Assembly: GCA_937893205.1 (NCBI GenBank)
Contig: CALBJU010000474.1
Span: 1 to 17,994 of the forward strand
Source of the DNA: an uncultured Bacteroidota bacterium
Lineage (GTDB): Bacteria > Bacteroidota > Rhodothermia > Rhodothermales > UBA10348
Direction of reading: 5' to 3'
DNA length: 17,994 nucleotides
Positions within the stretch are counted from its first letter, which is position 1. Each line of letters opens with the position of its first letter. The translations under genes were made by a program, and so were the position numbers. Positions 16,327 to 17,994 of this stretch are shown here, piece by piece. The notes beneath the pieces are model-generated. The model had not been told where the DNA came from, did not search any database, and saw nothing but the letters and a program-made list of their open reading frames with translations.

Positions 16327-17631
16327 ATGATAGAGTTTGATTTCAGCCCTGCAGATGCCTTTATCGATTCTCATGTAGGAAGCGGTTTGTTTCTCCGTGC
16401 GCATGCCGCCCATCGTGCGCTCCTTGAAGGAACCGGTGCGGGAAGTGAATGGCTCGGCTGGCGACGCATTCTTCAGGACCCCAACGACGCGCTGCTGGAG
16501 GAAATCACGAGTGTAAGTCGTGAGATTCGCGAACGAGCCGACGTGTTAATTTGTATCGGCATAGGCGGATCGTATCTGGGCGCGAAAGCGATCATCAGTG
16601 CACTTTCTCCGTATTTCTCTTCAGAACCGGATGGTGAAGAGGGTGTCCACGCAGCTCCTCGGGTCATTTTCGCCGGTCACCATCTTTCCGGCTCTTATCT
16701 GCAAGAACTCCTGGACTCGTTGGAAGGAAAATCTGTCTTCGCAAATGTTATTTCGAAAAGTGGATCCACCCTGGAGCCCGCCATCGCGTTTCGCATTATC
16801 AGGAAATGGATGGAGGACCGGTTTGACGACTGCAGCCGCCGCATCATCGTCACGACAGATCCAGATGGGGGTTCGCTTCGAGAATTGGCCCAAACAAATG
16901 ACTACAGGACGTTTGACATTCCTGCAGACATTGGCGGTCGCTTTTCTGCTCTCACCCCCGCGGGGCTCTTTCCTGTCGCGGTAGCGGGATTCGACATCCG
17001 GTCTCTTTTTTACGGATCCGTAGCCATGATGACGGAGCTCCTTTCGCCCGAAGACAACCCTGCTGTTGCCTACGCGATGAGTCGCTATGCGCTGCATGAA
17101 TCAGGATACACTGCCGAAATATTGTCGGTTTTCGAGCCAAAACTGGGCGGTCTCGGGTCCTGGTGGCAACAACTTTTTGCCGAAAGTGAGGGGAAGGACT
17201 TGAAGGGGCTTTTTCCCACCACCTGTACCTATTCTGGTGATCTCCACTCTCTCGGACAATACCTGCAATCCGGTCGTCGCAATCTTATTGAAACGTTTTT
17301 GATGATTGATTCCGATCGTCCCTCTATTGAAGTTCCAGACGAGAATGGTTCACTGGACGGTCTGGATTTTGTCGCGGGAAAATCAATAAAGAGCATTGCG
17401 CATGCGGCCTTTCTGGGCACTACCCGGGCTCATTTATCAGGGGGCGTACCTGTTCACATTATAACAATGGACGGTCTCACAGAGGAAAATCTGGGAAGGT
17501 TGATCTATTTCTTTGAACACGCCGTTTCCGTTGGTGGCTACCTACTCGGTATCAACCCATTCGATCAGCCCGGTGTGGATGCCTATAAATCCGAAATGCT
17601 CCGTGTTCTCGGGGCGCAGGGTGACTCATGA
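16327..17631 (+). CDS. pgi: Glucose-6-phosphate isomerase
   Basis: Glycolytic enzyme that interconverts glucose-6-phosphate and fructose-6-phosphate in the cytoplasm. It has 434 residues from ATG 16327, close to the short bacterial form of about 450. Signatures include GIGGSYLGAKAIISAL (phosphate site), VISKSGSTLEPAIAF (SIS domain), DIGGRFSALTPAGLFP (PROSITE signature 1), and FAESEGKDLKGLFP with the catalytic Glu. DLHSLGQYLQSG carries the ring-opening His, and GGYLLGINPFDQPGVDAYK is signature 2, with Asp in place of the usual Glu in GVExxK. The distal Lys is present. It looks intact. No other sugar-metabolism gene is adjacent. Confidence 0.96.
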   Translation: MIEFDFSPADAFIDSHVGSGLFLRAHAAHRALLEGTGAGSEWLGWRRILQDPNDALLEEITSVSREIRERADVLICIGIGGSYLGAKAIISALSPYFSSEPDGEEGVHAAPRVIFAGHHLSGSYLQELLDSLEGKSVFANVISKSGSTLEPAIAFRIIRKWMEDRFDDCSRRIIVTTDPDGGSLRELAQTNDYRTFDIPADIGGRFSALTPAGLFPVAVAGFDIRSLFYGSVAMMTELLSPEDNPAVAYAMSRYALHESGYTAEILSVFEPKLGGLGSWWQQLFAESEGKDLKGLFPTTCTYSGDLHSLGQYLQSGRRNLIETFLMIDSDRPSIEVPDENGSLDGLDFVAGKSIKSIAHAAFLGTTRAHLSGGVPVHIITMDGLTEENLGRLIYFFEHAVSVGGYLLGINPFDQPGVDAYKSEMLRVLGAQGDS

Positions 17632-17994
17632 TGACCATTTTATTCTGTTGACAATCCGTTCGTAATCCGTCGCGGACTGTTAGGAAAAATGACGAGTGTG
17701 GAGTCGTGTGTAGAACGATTAGGTTGGACACTTCTCATCCACGAGTCACACACATCCCCGTGATGGTTGACAGTCCTCCAACTGTTTTCCACAATTTTGG
17801 TGTTAATACCTGTGGATATGTTCAGAAAAGAGAAGAGCGATGGATGGGAGGTCGGTTTCCTTCGATATTGAATGGTCGATGGTGGGGAAAACAGCTAACA
17901 CTATTGCCCACAGTTAGCCATCAAGTGTCGTTGACAATTTTGTTTTAAACGAATCCACAGCCCCTACTACGAATGACTACTAAAAATATATTCT
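17632..17994. other. Non-coding region with DnaA-box-like sites, candidate oriC
   Basis: These 363 bases after pgi hold no convincing gene. They contain several 9-mers close to the DnaA box TTATCCACA: TTTTCCACA (17785-17793, 8/9), TGTGGATAT (17811-17819, reverse strand, 8/9), and the weaker TCATCCACG (17735-17743), TTGCCCACA (17904-17912) and GAATCCACA (17951-17959), each 7/9. The two best sites face each other 17 bp apart, a layout common next to dnaA. The last 70 bases include AT-rich runs (TTGACAATTTTGTTTTAAAC and TAAAAATATATTCT) that could unwind. If this is oriC, dnaA may start just beyond the window. Chance matches at 7/9 are common, so the case rests on the two 8/9 sites and the clustering. 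Confidence 0.5.
17894..17918. repeat. Inverted repeat enclosing a DnaA-box-like site
   Basis: GCTAAC (17894-17899) and GTTAGC (17913-17918) form a perfect 6-bp inverted repeat around a 13-base centre that contains TTGCCCACA. It is short enough to be chance, but it is the clearest symmetry in this non-coding stretch. Confidence 0.35.

Noticed and set aside
17706..17948. 80-codon plus-strand frame in the last intergenic region
   Set aside because: It starts with GTG, has low-complexity Trp/Arg-rich content with no domain, and runs straight through the DnaA-box-like sites. Better read as non-coding.
17641..17990. TTGACA-like -35 hexamers near 17647, 17765 and 17931 as promoters
   Set aside because: None has a -10 box at 16-18 bp, and this lineage probably uses a different promoter consensus.

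Overview
The window looks like chromosomal DNA from a moderately GC-rich member of the Bacteroidota in the broad sense, possibly Rhodothermota/Balneolota-like. Three things point that way. One large secreted protein ends in a type IX secretion (T9SS) sorting-type domain. A large secreted M14 carboxypeptidase sits beside it. Nearly every confidently placed start codon lacks a Shine-Dalgarno sequence. The lineage is an inference; there is no rRNA or other marker gene here. I found no tRNA, rRNA, CRISPR array, transposase or phage gene.

Left third (about 180-6491, minus strand): a molybdenum respiratory operon read mobA -> ferredoxin/NrfD fusion -> molybdopterin oxidoreductase -> TorD-like chaperone. 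MobA makes the guanine-dinucleotide form of the cofactor. The 995-residue catalytic subunit carries it with one FeS cluster. The fusion protein supplies four more [4Fe-4S] clusters and a quinone-reactive NrfD membrane anchor in one chain. The TorD protein presumably assists cofactor insertion. Neither redox subunit has a Tat signal, so the catalytic side should face the cytoplasm, as in SoeABC-type sulfite dehydrogenases. The substrate cannot be told from sequence alone. A full-length moeA lies 9 kb away on the same strand.

Middle (6631-13544): a Nudix hydrolase, then a small three-helix membrane protein interrupted by an in-frame amber codon (7328-7702). Next come a divergent pair of exported proteins: an M14 zinc carboxypeptidase (minus) and a 1049-residue Asp-box beta-propeller protein with a T9SS-type C-terminus (plus).

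Right third (13665-17994): a decayed gene combining a signal peptide with a frameshifted histidine-kinase ATPase remnant; a GntR/UTRA regulator with a palindrome in its leader; moeA, convergent with and overlapping the regulator by 41 bp; and pgi. The final 363 bases hold no convincing gene but contain several DnaA-box-like 9-mers and AT-rich DNA at the window end. This makes them a candidate replication origin.

The first 180 bases are open in two complementary frames, and I could not assign them to one strand with confidence.
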